This document shows positions 39,267-51,399 of a stretch of DNA of 64,000 nt, in pieces (the stretch's first letter is position 1; the number at the start of each line of letters is the position of its first letter). Under the pieces are notes generated by a model. That model was not told the origin of the DNA and ran no database searches. It worked only from the letters and a program-made list of their open reading frames with translations. The stretch lies in the NCBI RefSeq assembly GCF_018139145.2, contig NC_059487.1:5043792-5107791 (forward strand), given 5' to 3'. Source of the DNA: Gymnogyps californianus (taxonomy: Eukaryota; Chordata; Aves; Accipitriformes; Cathartidae). The position numbers were made by a program, and so were the translations under genes.

Positions 39267-41589
39267 GGATTAACTGGCTGTATTCCTTACTCACAAGACT
39301 GTAGTTGAAGTTCTGCTCTGTTCTCAGTGATTGAGGATGAAGAATTTTGTGCATGGGTTTCTGGGGGTTTGAGGATGTTTTGTTTTGTTTTGCTTGTGCA
39401 ATATAGACACCTTAGAAATGGCATACACGCCAAGACTGCTTCTTATGGCCGATTGGGAAGGTAGTATTAAAACTGGCTGGAAGGTGTTCCAGCTTTCCCC
39501 TCTACCTAAGATGAATTTCACTTTTTCCTCTTAGGTTGAAGAAAGAAAAAGCATTTTGTTGAATTTTTCCAGGAAAAAATGAAAAAAAATTCTTTTGTTT
39601 GAATGTGCCATTATTCATCAGTTAAATAATTTAGGTAAAAAATCCCAAACTTTAGTTCTAGAAAGGATACTTGTGGTCAGAACACAGTTTAACAAAACTC
39701 AGTAATCTAAAAGTGGAAGCATGAATTCATTTGTTTCCATACACTATATAAATACATGTAAACTAATAGATTTATTTCTTTTATACTTGGAGAAGGAAGG
39801 AAGGAACTGTTTAATTAGAGAGAGTTCAAACACTGTAGTGATAAAATCCATGTTACTGTGTGTGCAAGTAGTGTGTGTATTTGTAACGTTATTCTATTAG
39901 CTTTACCATTTTTTGGTTTTGGCCTTTCTTACTTGTAGATTGTTTCTGTAGCCCTTACTCAGTGTGCATATATGTTTGTTTAAAAAAGAATAAAAAGGGT
40001 TTAACAAAACTTTGTAGCTATGTTGTACAACATATCTTTGATGATGGGATATCAGGTAGAGTATTTGAGAAATACAAGTTTTCAAGCGTAATTGCTCAGT
40101 GTGTACAAACAGTTGTAGTGGCCATGCACAAATTAAACAGGCAGAAACGCACAGTTGAGATTAAACTCTTCCAAGGTCAGGCCCTGTGAATACACTGCAT
40201 ATCAGCTGTGCTAAGAGTTAGCAATGGGACTTGAACTAAACATATGACAAACATATGGAAAATATATTCCTTTGCTTTGTATGTTTAAAAAATGGATCAT
40301 ACTCAACATGCTACTGCCTTTGAGGGCTACAAGATAAAACGTTGCAAGGTTCAATAACTTTGAGATGGAAATCCTGGGTACAGCCCAGATGGAGGCCTGA
40401 TACCAAAATCTGCTCTTGTCTTTGAACATTATTGGCCCCAAAGAATTGAAATTCCTTTTAGGTTTCTCCCCACCCCCTTTAAAACAATATGAGTTTCCAC
40501 TTGTTTTTGTCCCTGTGCCAACCTATAGTTTAAGCACTGAGGAAAATGTGTTTTAGGAGAGGATTGGCTTACAAGTCCTCTTGAAGTCAATGGTATGGAC
40601 TCTGCAGTTTTTTGGGAAGTGTAAAAAGCCCATCTTAAACTGCTCTAAGGTTGCTCCAGGGTAGCTCTTCTGGTGCTTGCAGAAAAGATGGTTTAAGAAG
40701 GTTGTGGCCCCCCGGTCTCATTCGCAGTGCCATGCTGATGGTTCTCCTTCCTCACCCTCGTTGGGCTCACATAGTCATTTGTGGATCTGATCCTTGAGTT
40801 AGATCTTTGAGGTGATCAGGACTAATATCTGCGCTTCATTTTCCTCTTTTCATTTTATAAAGTTTATTTATATGTGGCATCATTTCATACTGATGCCGTA
40901 GAAATACTTGCATTAGCAACTGTGGGTGGAAGGGCAGGTAAGAGTGTGGACAGGGGTGGTGCTGGTACCAGAATCAACCATCAAATGATACCTCCAGTAT
41001 TTTGTGACACTTCTGCTGTTTAGACTGTTTTGGAGACACAAATCAGCTGTTAACCTTGTTAACTAGGCTGGTGTTTGAACACGGTACGTGTATTCCTGTA
41101 TGATGATGAACGTCTCCAGGGAGAAGGTGTGAGAGAGGCAGGGTATGGGAGGAATACGCTGACCTCTGGCACCCACAGGAAGCGTCATCGTCGCAGAGAA
41201 TAGGGTACCGCTGACATTGCAGCCCCGGTGACCTAATGGCTTGTTGGCACCAAAAGGACCAACCCTCCTCCACCCCCTCTCCTGCCCCTCCTTTGTGCGT
41301 TCCCACTTCCTCCATTGTAATCCTGAGCTGAGCTAATTCAGGCAGGAAAATACTTTTTTAAGGCTTATTTTCATATTGTTTTTGCTCCCTAGACTGCTCA
41401 TTGAAGGGGTTCTGCAGTTCATTACAGGGTACCACGCAACTTACGGGGAAGGGGGACCTCCCTTTTTGGTGTCAAGGTTAAACCACGTGTTGGTAGGAGT
41501 AGCTCAAGCCTCTGTTCTGGTCTCAGCTAATCTGGTGGTTAGAGCACAGAAGGTGAAAAGATGCCTTAAACTTAGCTTTTCCTTTTTTT
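39267..41589. other. Non-coding stretch, no gene seen
   Basis: No gene recognised. A short TTTTG repeat occurs near 39374-39390. A weak likeness to the quasi-palindromic repeat is seen at 40570-40610 (CTTGAAGTCAATGG). Open frames such as 41043-41315 (minus) and 41376-41684 (plus) lack family features. Confidence 0.5.
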
Positions 41590-41960
41590 CTTGCAGTCTT
41601 GCGCCAAATAGGGAATGGAGAAATTGGCGCAAAAACCTTTATTTTTTCCTGTTCATTTTCTGTTACTTGTTGTTTTTCTTTTAAAGTCGACTTCCAGGCC
41701 GAATGCGATTTTCCTGTGGGAGTAGATGCGGAGTTCTGTCTGCGTTTTTATCTCCGTAGCTGACAGTAATAAAAATTCCAAACAACTTCCCCCGCATTCC
41801 CTGTTTTGCTGTTGTCATGTTTTCTGCTGGTTGACAAAGTCACCTCTGCGGCCTTAATATTTGAGTACATTTATTTTGCAAAGTGCTGGGAGCTGCACGG
41901 CTTGTTGATGTTTTCAAAAGCTTTCACAAAAGCTGTTGAAACACTGCGTGTTGCGGAGTT
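41590..41960. other. Possible regulatory element with paired E2F-like sites
   Basis: After a pyrimidine tract ending in TTGCAG, the sequence has TTGCGCCAA (41599-41607) and its exact inverse TTGGCGCAA (41624-41632), both extended by A runs as in E2F sites (TTTSGCGC type). The following 330 bases are repeat-free, contain several CpGs and break all reading frames. The texture suggests a conserved non-coding element. Binding and conservation are inferred. Confidence 0.35.
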
Positions 41961-44142
41961 AAGAATTTAGGAATTTTCCACTCCCACTCCCCAACTGTTT
42001 TTCGGATTAGTGTTTGTGTTTCTCTAAAGCACCCTGCAAACACCTCCTGTCAACAGGGGATGGGAGAGGGGCTGAGGAAATCAGTCATGCAGTCTTTCTT
42101 TCTGTGAAATCTTACTTGTCCACTGGGATCCCGTAAGAAAGTCCTGGGAAGATTAGGTACATCTTCTCTCCTTGATGTGCACAACCCTTTCAATGGAAGT
42201 GAAATCACAGAACACTTAGAAGGGTTTCTTTTGTGGAGTTTAATCCTTCTCTTTTCCCATTCCTCCCTTGCCTATTTCTTCCTTCCACCCCCAGGTATTC
42301 CAAAGTATTACTTGCCTAATCAGTAACTTTTTTTTACCTATTTGAAGATGGAAAAAAATACCCAACAACAAAAAAAAGAGTTGCTTGAGAGATACTGGTT
42401 TTGGGAACAACTGGGACAACAAGATTAGGCTTAACTATAGCCTGCAGTTGATGTGTGGCTGGAAGAGGAGCAAAGTCTCTTCTGGCCAGAGGAAGGAGCA
42501 ACAGATGATTCTCGTGCTCTTTTACAGAGGCATTGCTGATGCTATTGAATCTGTGGCTTAGGGTCTAAGTGATGTTTAAACAGTTTATTGAAAGACAAGG
42601 ACTTTTTAGGGCATAACCATCTCTGACAAATGTTGCAGTCTTTCCCTTCTGAAAGGTCCTTCCACTGTTAAATGGTACAGCAATGATACAGCATCCTTTC
42701 TACTCAGTTTTCAGCTGACAGATCAACAATTTCAAATCTTGTTAAGAAGATAATGCAACTTATTGCTTGAAAACCAGACAAATAACAACGTAAAGTTGAA
42801 CTCTAGAATTAAACCCAGGTCAGATGGAGCTTTTATTCCTCTTCCAATTCCCACCTCTTTCCTAGGCAAAAGGAGACATCACAAACTCCACTTGTGATTT
42901 TGCTATGACTCTTTATTCTAAGTGGTATTGCTTGGATACTACGGTAACAAGTAGCCTCTGAATAAGAAGGAAAAGGAAGACAAATCACTTTTTACTTTAG
43001 AACACCATCATATTTTTAATGCAGGCTTTGTTTATTCAACAGTAAATGTTAGCTTTTTCACGGATAATGGTCTCCTTACACCATAGTGTTATGTGTAAGC
43101 TATTCATCTTGGTCATCTGTTCTTACAACATGGTGTAAGATGGTTCTGATGCTGGAAGAGGGAAGACAAGCCGCTCATTGCATCTTGAGGAATCCCCAGA
43201 AGCCAAATAACATAGCTCCCTCCAAGCATTAACTTCTTCTGTGCTCCAGAGTCCTGATTTTAAAAGATTGTATCTTGCAGAACTGCCAGACCATGAAACT
43301 TGGCAAACATGAGCTTCTACACGTTTCCAAAATAACATGAAAAATAAAATTGGCTAAATTAACCACTGAACCTGCTTCCCCTTTCCTACATCTTCAAGTA
43401 ATAGCAGTAAACATCATTAAGACCATTCACTTTGTAGTCAAATATTAAGTGTGACTAAAAGATACTTTACATCAAAAAAACAATTTGATAAATGAAATTC
43501 TAGGCTGGATGCATATAATGTGTGAGTTCAGAAATTCACTGCCCTTCATTTCAACCCCATGTTGTACAAATCAAATTGCAAATGAAGCCTGCTTCTGTTG
43601 GATGGTGCCAGCTATCTGATAGGGAGATCTTGGCTGGCTTACTCCTCATGCGTCTTAAGGGGATATAAGAAATGAGTATTTGTAATTTGTATTACTTTTT
43701 GAAAATACCATTTTTTAACGCCTTACAAAAACTACTTGATCAATTTTCATCTTAAATCAGTTATCACAGGGCCTTTTCTCTTTCTGCAGGCTGTTAAGCT
43801 TTTGTCTCTCTGAGTTGATCTTAATAATCACAAAAACAAAAAACCCCAATGACCCATAACAGGATTCACTTTGTTCCTTTTTATGTTTTACTCTGTGTAC
43901 AATTTGAAAATGTCTGATGCTGAATGGAGCTGTGATTGAGAGTCATTTAGGATGGTCAGGGGCATGCAAAATATGAGCAGAAAGCCGGTGGTACCTCTTC
44001 ATTTCCAACGAGGTCAGCATTTTTCCTTGCATCCAGACCCTAGGCTGCAGTTTCATTTTAAGTTTCCTTTGATGGCTGTACTGCTTGGGCTTTTGTTGTA
44101 AAAGCAAATAAATAAGTAGACATTTGTTATTTTAAACTTGGA
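41961..44142. other. Non-coding stretch, no gene seen
   Basis: Ordinary AT-leaning sequence. No gene, RNA or repeat family was recognised apart from short A and T runs. Confidence 0.5.
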
Positions 44143-44275
44143 CCGGGCCCTTGTCTGATCGATAGCGCACCACTGCAGGCTGTCGCTGCTGGGGAGAGAG
44201 GGGCGATGGGTGGTGGTGGGTGCTCTGCGCACCGGCTGCGCCCCCGAGGAACGGAGTGTGAAACTGGGGCTTTCG
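44143..44275. other. Small CpG-rich patch
   Basis: Eleven CpGs fall within about 133 bases in an otherwise CpG-poor neighbourhood. The patch includes TGCGCACCGGCTGCGC, which is nearly self-complementary. It is too short for a classical CpG island. It could be an unmethylated regulatory site, or a remnant of a recently acquired GC-rich sequence. Confidence 0.45.
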
Positions 44276-47083
44276 TGCCTCTAAATATTTCTTGCTCTTC
44301 ATACTTTTTAGGCTCAAAAAAATTGTCTCAGTTGGAAGTCAACACCGTTCATACTGCATTGATTTCTGCGCAGTGTTAATGAATGTGAATTAGCACAATG
44401 ATGAAACAGATATGTAGTTTTTGTCATATATTTGTTAAGTTTTTACTCAGCTTGTATCAGGAGGAGAGGTTGTTTGGTAAAACTCCCTTAATTTTTAAAA
44501 TTTTATCATTCTAGAACCAAATATATCATTTCCATAAATGGATAGTTACACTAATTATTAAATGTTTGCTTAGTGTTAAACATTTTCTCAAAGTGTGTTC
44601 CTGCCATATGCTAATGGCAAGCTGGTTAATATTATTTATTCCAGCCTACGTGTTTTCTAGCAATATGAATTTGTAGAAAAAATTTTGTGTGCGTGAACAG
44701 CGATGTGTATTCATAGCAAGTAATTTTTCAGTTTCCCGTCATCTGTTGGAACCTGGTTCGAAGAGCTGTGTTTGTTTATTGTGCCTGTAATCCCTATTTA
44801 CTGAGTTTATTATCTTAACTCCAGAAGCCTGAGTTATGTACAGGTTTATGAATGAAACCTTCAGTCAAGCAGAGCTTGGTCCTTTACGTGTTTTACACCA
44901 CGCTTTCTAGCACGAGGAGTTAAGTGAGAAGGATGTGCAGCAAGCAAGAGTACTGAACAGCAGAACTACAGGACAGGATGTCTCCGCAATGATTATCATT
45001 ATTAGCAAAGTGTAATTTATCCAATTAGCTGATTCCATTAAACAGGTTCGATTGACTCTTTTTCTCCTGCCACATTTTAATGTGTTTATATCTTGAACGA
45101 GTGAAGGATGTATTGTTTGACATGACAGCTTTCTTTGTGTGCAGCTACCTCTTTATTTCAATCCAGTGACTGACAAAAGATAGGAGTGGGTCTTTTTGAT
45201 GTAGTGTAGGGAATTATTTCCTGATTTGACATCCTAATTGATTGGGGATTTCTTATTGTATTAAGGAATTTTCATCCTGAATTGCTCAGCAAAGCAGCAT
45301 TGGTGTGTTGCAACAGGAGGATAAAAATGAAGATGTCAGGATGAATCAAAAAAGGAGAACTATTAAGCATAGTTTTCTGTGCTGTGATTATTACATATGA
45401 TTAATAATCTTTTTCCTTCTCCTCTTATTACCTTCAACCCTATGCTTCTGTTGTCTGAAGTGGCTTCAGAGCTTCTTTTTAAAGGTAGTGGCTCCTTTTT
45501 AAAGAATTTTCAAATAGTGTTGGTTGAAAAAGATGAAGCGTGTTCATGCAAAAATTTGACGATCTGCATATTTTCACTACAAAACTAAAAACATATTTTG
45601 AATTTTCTCCTCTCTTTTCAATGGCAAATGAAAAAGGAAAGAGTTAGGATGGTAAATGATAGGGGGCAGAAGGAAGAGAGGGGAAGGACACTGGAGAAGG
45701 TCTTTAGGAGCGAAGGAAAGATACTGTGCAAAGAAAACTTCACCCTGCTCGGCTGAGCAAAATCTGGTTTAGTAGCATTACTGTAGGTCTAAGAACTCTT
45801 CTGCACGATCTGGGCAGTCCTGAACATCAGCTGTTCCTAAAAACTGAGATGTCCTAGCAGCCTTCAATCAGACCAGAAAGCATTTGGTTGATGGGATGCG
45901 ATGTGCTGCTATGGTGGGCTTTCACATGCCTGTTTTTGGCATCGGTGCCCACCCCGGTGCCACCCCTTCCGCTGTGCCAGGCTGGCTGCTGAGACCGGCT
46001 GGGCGAAAACCAGCTTGCCTAAAGCAAGTAGCTATTTGTATCAGTGCTCCCTTCTTGCCCGGCAACTCAGACTTTGGTGGTGTTTGAGCTGGCATTGCCA
46101 TCAGAAGAAATATTGGGGAAATTATGTGCTTAACCTTGAAGTGAAGATGCAGCCAATGTATTTAACTGTTGGGCAGAAATAGTACTATCAATGGGCGCTA
46201 GGGCTGGTGAGGTGCAGGCAGAGCAGAAGCGCAGGTTCAGCACAATGACATCTTAAAAAATTTGAAGAAATGAAGTGAATTGGTTGTTTTCACAGAGATT
46301 TTTCTTTAGGGAGAAAGTTGCTCTGGCTTCTGGAAGGAGCTGGATATTCCATCACATTCCTATGTTTCGAGAAATGGAAAACACAGTGATAATGACGCTG
46401 ATTGTTTTTAAAATGAAACTGTCTGTAGTTATCTCTAGAGATAATAATCCCCTGCTGGTTTGGTGCTTCCTTGATTTCGTTTGTATATATTTGGAGAATG
46501 AGGCATCACAAGGCTGCGTCAGCTCCCCTGTGCCACCTCCAAGTAACAGTGTCTCATCTCAACCACGTTTCAAAATATATTTTCTGAATCGATTCTATAA
46601 GGTTTTGCTAGGATGCTTTTGCTCTCTTGTTTTTTAATACTGGACCAAAGGCTTGAATATAGCAATCTTTTCTGCACTGATTTTAGCTTTCTATTGGAAG
46701 CTAATTAATTTGACCCTCTGATTTGCATCGCTCCTGAGACCCTACGGGATGTCTGTATGTTGGGATGTTTTAGCTCTCGGAGGACAGAATGAGTGCTGCC
46801 TGGCACCCAGGTATTCAATTACCACTGTGCAAAGTGGGTGTGAGTGGATGGATGGTGCTGATTTCATAGCTTTTTTTCATTTACCCGAGTGTAAATGGCC
46901 ACATGCGAAGGATAAGGTTCAGGATTTGTAGGCTTATGTTGTTTTTGCATATAAGAACCCAGATAAAGCAGCTTTTAGTGACTGATTTGGCAATTACTCC
47001 TTCTTAGGGGCAGTTTGGTCTTGTATCTACCTTTTAATTTTTTTTTTTATCCAAAGATCTGAAAGTACTTTTCAATTGTTTAG
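44276..47083. other. Non-coding stretch, no gene seen
   Basis: No gene recognised. The segment 44440-44660 and the segment 44990-45110 are AT-rich and repeat-free with ATTA, TAATT and CCAATTAG-type motifs, so they may be conserved non-coding DNA. A purine-rich tract lies at about 45660-45720. The 120-codon frame at 46275-46637 has no domain features. Confidence 0.45.
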
Positions 47084-47215
47084 ATTTGTTATTCACATTT
47101 TAACAATATAGAAAATGGAAAAGAAAGTGGAAAGAGACTAAACATGCAAGTCTGTTACTTATAACGACACCAGGATCTAACCCAAGTCTGCCTAGTTCCC
47201 ACTCTTGCATAGTTA
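47084..47215 (-). mobile_element. MIR-like SINE fossil
   Basis: TTGTTATTCACATTTTAACAATATAGAAAATGG followed after a diverged block by CAGGATCTAACCCAAGTCTGCCTAGTTCCCACTC follows the reverse complement of MIR (cccattttacagat, gaggaaactgagg, then ggattcgaacccaggtctgcctgactcc). It is old and inactive. Confidence 0.5.
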
Positions 47216-50019
47216 CTTTGAGACAATTATTTTACGTGAGATTTTTGTGTATGTATTTCAGGCATGCCTCATGGTTACCCCAGTTTGTGGTTTTTTGAAA
47301 TCAGTATCAGCTGAACGTGCTGTTAAAAAATAACGTATAGAGCTGCTTTTCAAAAGAAAGATTTTGCTTTGATCCCCACAATTTCATGTTAAAAAAAAAA
47401 AAATTCCTCTGTTCACAGATTGGACGTACATTTCTAATACTGGCGATAGGAGACATAACATAGTGTGATGGGCATTACGTTACCAGAACGTGTATTGTTA
47501 CCCTTGTTAGAGGCTGGGCCACCAGAGGATAACAATTTGCTGCTGCCACCAGCTGATGGAGTTGGTCCTTCAGCTGAAGTGATGGGTGTCAGCAAAGCTG
47601 TGCTCAAACTCTGTGCATTCACAGATTTCTACTGAGGCAATGTGTATGTGAAAATGAAAATTATGTGTAAAAGCGCAGGCATGTATAGGATGGGTTAGAT
47701 ACGCTCTGGAATTGTATTTGTAGAGTTCAGTAGGCTTCTTTTCTCTAAATTATGTCAGTATACCACAGCTGATTTCGGAGCCTAAATATGACAGTGCTTC
47801 ATTGGAAGAAGACTTTTGTCCAAATATCAAGTTAAAAAGAGTTTAAAGTGTAATAGAGGGGACAGTCATGAGGAGGAAGCCCCTGGGGAACCTGATGTGT
47901 GATCTTCGCAGGGTATGAAAAGCCACCAAGGGGTTAATCATCCCCCACTACATATGAAATGACAACAAGCTCTTGGCAGCTTTCCCCATTCTTTATATAA
48001 CACTTCCAAGCGCTGAAGCTTGTATCCTCCTAGTAATGCTTTTAATTTGTGCTCTGTTGGGGAGAGGCCAAGATTTAATCGAAATCATTAGAATGTCTTT
48101 GCTTGAAGTAGCTGAGGGCTTGTAGTGAGCTGGAGGAGGTTACTTCAGAATAATTAAAAGAAATACATAAGGTCGTCATTGGTGTCTGAGCTATTCCAGA
48201 CACCAGGTTCAAGGGGGAAAGGTTGAGTTTAATGACAACTCCTCTTAACTTAAGTAGGATGCTTGCACGGCCGCATAGTTTTAATTATTAAACTTTGCCT
48301 TTTTCTCTTCCCACACACCTACCCTAGTGGACTTTGTTCCTAGCTTTATCTCAGTACAGTAAAGATGGGCTTGAACCAAAGCCCGGGAGCCAGATTTCTG
48401 AGATTCAGGGCTTTGGGGGCTCTACCGCCTAGATCTAAATTTTGTGGTTTGTCTTTTGTCTCTAAAATGGGATGAATTGCAATGCGCCTGTAAGCGTGCG
48501 TGTGTGTGTGTGAGAATGTGGTTATGTGCGTGTGAACACGTGTGCGTATTTGTTTACGGTCTCAGCTGAGGTCTGGTCTTGAATTTTGACTCTCTTTATT
48601 TAAATGGGACTATCAGAATGCTGGTGCTCTTCCATTCAGTGTGATATTGATGTCTATGTATGGATTTTAGTCCTATATGTGCCTGAAAGGCAATGCTATG
48701 CTCTGGGTGTGTGCACAGGAAAATAAACTGCTGAGGTAATTTTGAGGCACAATATATGTGTTAATTGCTTAGTGTAAATTAGAACATATACTTTCTTTCT
48801 TTGTTGGTTGTATATTGAACAAAAAGGTACTCAAAGGAAAGTTAAAAAAAAAATTCATATCTCTTGCACCATACATTCCCAGTGTTGTACAAACAGTGAC
48901 GGAGCGGACTGGCAAGCGATGAATTTGTGTGAGAAACTGTCTTGCTTGAATGACTTTTTATGCCTACATTTGAATACAGCCTCTTACAGCAGAGTAGGTT
49001 CAAATAATGAACTAATAGCAAATGTTAAAGATTTAGGGAATTGGCTGTGAACTTTTGACCCTGGGAATATAAGGAAGTTTGCTTTTCAGGAGAATTAGTC
49101 TAGCTGGGCTAATGGGTGCCAATAAAGGCTGTAAGCAGTGTGTCAGGGACCAAATCTTTTAATTAACCGCTGAGTGAAAAGTAGTTTGGGAAATGCAATA
49201 AGTCAGATTCGGGTCAGATCAAGCAGAATAATATGTGGGCAACGATGAAATTAACATACTAGGAAATGCAAGCTGAAAATCTCCAAACTTTCCTTATTAG
49301 ACTGATAGAAAATGGGATTTACTTTGATTTCTTCAAGAAAACATTGCACCTACTTCTACTGACTCGTTCTAGCAAGGTTTAGACTCTCTTGGCCAACATC
49401 ATCTGCAGATGAAAAAGATTAAACTGGAGACATACCATGGTCTAGCTTTGAAAAACACTGTGACTTGTTGTACAGGCTGGCTCAGAAGCATCGGTTGTGC
49501 TCCAGTGGTTTTGTTCAAGGCTATGATGCCCACAAAGTTACAACAAGGATTAAATTGCTAGTATGCTACTATCTCTTGTCTTTCTTAACAAATAATATTG
49601 TCTCTGAGTTTCTTTGCACTCTCAGTTTTTCTGAGTCTACTTTTGTCTGTTGCTCTGACAGTAGCATTGTAACTTTTCAGGGAACAGTTTGTCTTGTGCT
49701 TGTCTTGTGCCTGTCACATCTGTGTCCTGGTTTGGGAGGTGAGTACCGCTAAACATTAACACAACATGGATAATTACATTCAGTACTGTCCTGTAGATGT
49801 AAGGATCTCAATTTTAATTATACTTTCTTAACAAAATAAGTAGGATAAGAACTACATCTAGAGGGTTGAGAAGGTAAACCAGTGCCTGTCAATGTAGCAT
49901 TATAGAGTAAGGTTTAAATTCTTAGTTTAGTTCACATCTAATAGGATTTTAATCCTATTCTGATTGTTCTCTGTGCACATCAAAAAGTATGGTTTTTAAA
50001 GAAGGCCCATGCCTTAAAG
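47216..50019. other. Non-coding stretch with a GT microsatellite
   Basis: No gene recognised. It contains a 13-base A run (47391-47403) and a short imperfect GT repeat (48495-48513). A repeat-free segment (about 47990-48260) carries TTTAATT and AATTAAAAG motifs and a perfect 9-bp hairpin (48180-48205), and may be conserved. A 58-base exon-like piece at 49681-49738 is discussed under findings. Confidence 0.45.
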
Positions 50020-50090
50020 TTTGGTCCAGAGGGCTTTGAAATTAATGGAAAAACTCCAACTAAGCTTAGTGGGCTTTGAATCAATCAGTT
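50020..50090. repeat. Fossil quasi-palindromic repeat, copy 6
   Basis: GGGCTTTGAAATTAATGGAAAAACTCC followed by TTAGTGGGCTTTGAATCA gives core, AAAACTCC spacer, inverse core and GGGCTTTGGATCA-type end. An outer arm TTTGGTCC precedes it. It has the same order of blocks as the copy at 11211 and is one of the better preserved copies. Confidence 0.55.
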
Positions 50091-51069
50091 TTGAGTCTTT
50101 TCCATCAACACTAAAATTTAAATATGCTTTGAAAACTTTGATTGTGGGTCCCTAATTTCCTAAGAATCATTATCAACAATGACAATGTGCTATCTGATCT
50201 GCCAGATAACTTACTCTAACCTCTGCTAACGTCTCAGCCATTGCTAACTACTTAAGTCATTTACTTAATTGGAAAGTGCACTAACTTCAGTGTTACATGC
50301 AATGCAGAGTAGTAAGGGATTCTGTAAGATCAGAAACAACTTCCCACCGCCCTATTGCCTTTCCTCCTTGCTTTCTGTCTTGATAGTTGCAATGTTTAGC
50401 TAGAATAATATTTTCTTTCTTCATAATTGTTGCAAGGTGCACTTCTTGCCAAAAATCAAAGGGCTAAATTGCATTCACTGACTTAAAATCAGTCCTGCTG
50501 TCAACTACCATGCATGTTTAATTGTTCTGTCTCTATGTTGTTGGGCTGGAACAGTTTCAAACAATCTACCAATCATGAGCAGAAAAAAATCATTAGAAAA
50601 TCAATTTTTGCTTAATTGAAGATCCTTCTTCCAAATGCGAATGAAGCAAGATTTATAACCTCAGATTCACAGACTGTATAATGATGGCACTTGAGCTTGT
50701 CAAGGTTTTCATTTGGTAGCTGTGGCATGGACAGCATTTACTTTTTCCACCGCTGTGGGTCAACATAGCATGGGCCCTGGAGAGCAAAGGACTATGGTAT
50801 GTACTAGGCGGAGCACAAGAGGCCATGTTTACAAGTCAAGGGTGGGAAAAAAGGCATTATATAGGGAGGAAGTAAAGTAGTAGAAGGGAATTTCAAATGC
50901 ATTGTTTATTTATACATTTCTTCTGAATGCTGTGAGTGGAAATTACAATGACTGACTCATGGAGACATCCCTTTGGCATCTGACTACTGATGCCAACATT
51001 GATAAAATCCTCTATCCCAGAGGCCCTTGGGTAGTTCGCTCTCTGCTCCCAGAACAAGGGTTCCCAAAG
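50091..51069. other. Possible conserved non-coding DNA
   Basis: No gene is recognised. From about 50440 to 50800 the sequence has no simple repeats, breaks all frames and carries ATCATTAG, TTAATTG and CCAATCATG motifs in the style of vertebrate enhancers. Conservation must be tested by alignment. Nothing else is visible. Confidence 0.35.
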
Positions 51070-51141
51070 GTAAAATCCTGTCTCTACTCAAGACAATGAG
51101 AGCTTTGCCATTAATTTCAATAGGGTCACAATTTCACTTCA
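51070..51141. repeat. Fossil quasi-palindromic repeat, copy 7
   Basis: GTAAAATCCTG, a diverged core ending in CAATGAGAG, CTTTGCCATTAATTTCAATAGGG, then CACAATTTCAC. This is the form GTGAAATCCTGG, core, TTTTGCCA, inverse core, CAGGATTTCAC. The outer arms are inverted repeats of each other, with substitutions. Confidence 0.55.
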
Positions 51142-51399
51142 GCTCTTTTAAAAACTTGTAGCCTAATTTTCTTCCGTTGAAAATTGAGCAAATCTTCTGA
51201 CTCATGATGTGGTTAAGTGGTAACAGGCAAGGAAAGCATAGGAAAATGGAAAACTGATAGGAAAATCAGACTTGTTATGATTATGTCCCTTCGCCCTTCC
51301 TGGCTTCTCCTGCTGTGCTGAGAAAATGCAGCACCATTCTCCTTTAAGTTCAAAATGAGTAGAAGAGGGAGTCATGGTGTAAATATCAAGCAATAGCTA
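51142..51399. other. Non-coding, nothing recognised
   Basis: Short unique sequence without a gene or repeat that I can identify. Confidence 0.45.

Noticed and set aside
44744..44764. GGTTCGAAG resembling a tRNA B box
   Set aside because: No A box at the right distance and no cloverleaf can be drawn.
45045..45058. GGTTCGATTG resembling a tRNA B box
   Set aside because: No matching A box or acceptor stem.
49728..49745. TGTCCTGGTTTGGG resembling the left end of the ERVL LTR
   Set aside because: Only about eleven bases agree; the following sequence does not match the LTR.
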